Below are positions 63,484 to 64,000 of a DNA stretch of 64,000 nt, piece by piece. How positions within the stretch are numbered: position 1 is the first letter of the stretch; every line of letters starts with the position of its first letter. Made by a program: the position numbers and the translations under genes. Source of the stretch: Prorocentrum cordatum (taxonomy: Eukaryota; Sar; Dinophyceae; Prorocentrales; Prorocentraceae). Where the stretch lies: assembly GCA_963575745.1 (NCBI GenBank), contig CAUYUJ010007446.1, forward strand, positions 612,501 through 676,500, written 5' to 3'. The notes beneath the pieces are model-generated. The model ran no database searches, had not been told where the DNA came from, and worked only from the letters and a program-made list of their open reading frames with translations.

Positions 63484-64000
63484 CGGCCACGGTTTGCTCC
63501 AAGTGTCGTTGGAGATCTTTGGTTTTTCTTGGACTTCTCCAGATTTGACCGGATGTCCCTGGGCTTCTTTTCGATGTATACACATTTGCATGAATATGCC
63601 CGTTTGGATCCCAACAAGTCGATCGGCGAACTGCCCGTCAGCAGGGGCGCCCTGCCTCGACCTCGGCCCGCGGTGGGCCCTGTTCCCCGGAGGAGGAAGA
63701 GATCCCCATACGGTCGGAACGAGGTGTAAGATCGAGGTCGGCTCGGGGAGGGTACCCTAGTGGTCTTCGTGTTCGTGGGATGTTCTTGTGCACCCTGGGG
63801 AAAGCACCCTCGAACGTTCTTCGGTTTGGACGGCCGAGGGTCTCATGCTCTTGAGGGTAGGTCCGACCGTACCTCTGCCCATTCCTCGTCGCCACAGCTG
63901 GGTTCGCCTCTCGAGATCCTGGTCAGGACTGTTGAGGCCCAGTCGAGGGGCCACCCTCCATCGCCACAGGGCCCTCTTGCGAGGCCGACACGCACGCTCG
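63484..64000 (+). CDS. candidate partial ORF running off the window, one internal stop
   Basis: One frame reads DLWFFLDFSRFDRMSLGFFS then MYTHLHEYARLDPNKSIGEL and RRRKRSPYGRNEV, stops at TAA 63727-63729, then stays open to the window end (FGLDGRGSHALEGRSDRTSA, SPLEILVRTVEAQSRG). A minus ORF (63638-63895) overlaps. Not recognised. Confidence 0.25.

Overview
This is a eukaryotic nuclear window: GC-rich and dominated by repeats. It has one 100-base assembly gap (4060-4159), GT-AG intron signals, and coding signal only as short islands between long microsatellites. I saw no bacterial operon structure, ribosomal RNA, tRNA or CRISPR array. The closest general match is a GC-rich, repeat-laden algal or protist genome. 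A dinoflagellate is my leading guess, from short exons in simple-repeat introns, an adenylation-enzyme fragment, introner-like introns and a retroelement-like zinc motif. I found no copy of the dinoflagellate spliced leader, so the assignment stays open.

Layout. 0-2.4 kb: a frame-broken coding region built on a 21-bp (7-residue) repeat. 2.5-4.4 kb: ACT-type and GGA-type simple repeats around the gap. 4.7-8.2 kb: an introner-like intron, a coding island and two copies of dispersed repeat family Q. 9-27.5 kb: a mosaic of families G, H, K and M, always joined by (AAC)n/(GTT)n tracts or a 12-bp GGGTCGCGGGTG minisatellite. Two exons of an ANL-type (adenylate-forming) enzyme lie inside it at 11.9 and 13.0 kb. 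28-45 kb: most of the gene-like signal, including a possible ANL C-terminal exon, a split gene with a 307-bp intron at 30.3-32.1 kb, several unplaced ORFs, and foldback elements at 34.3, 34.7 and 44.0 kb. 41-43.6 kb: two copies of element R, made of 77-bp units, around element P. 45.6-50.2 kb: family Q copies and two terminal-inverted-repeat elements. 51.2-51.6 kb: a 450-bp GTA/TAG tract. 51.85-58.97 kb: a satellite array that reverses orientation once near 56,646 and carries GCGGCCGC in nearly every monomer. 59.0-59.6 kb: a probable gene broken at or near homopolymers. 60-64 kb: simple repeats, a tandem nested palindrome and a partial ORF at the edge.

No pathway can be rebuilt. The only family assignment I trust moderately is the ANL fragment at 11.9-13.2 kb. 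Most other coding calls rest on reading frame, composition and splice-like edges. Opposite strands often looked equally protein-like, so confidences are low. The strongest direct observations are structural: the ordered repeat grammar, the inverted satellite array, the foldback elements and the pair of introner-like introns.
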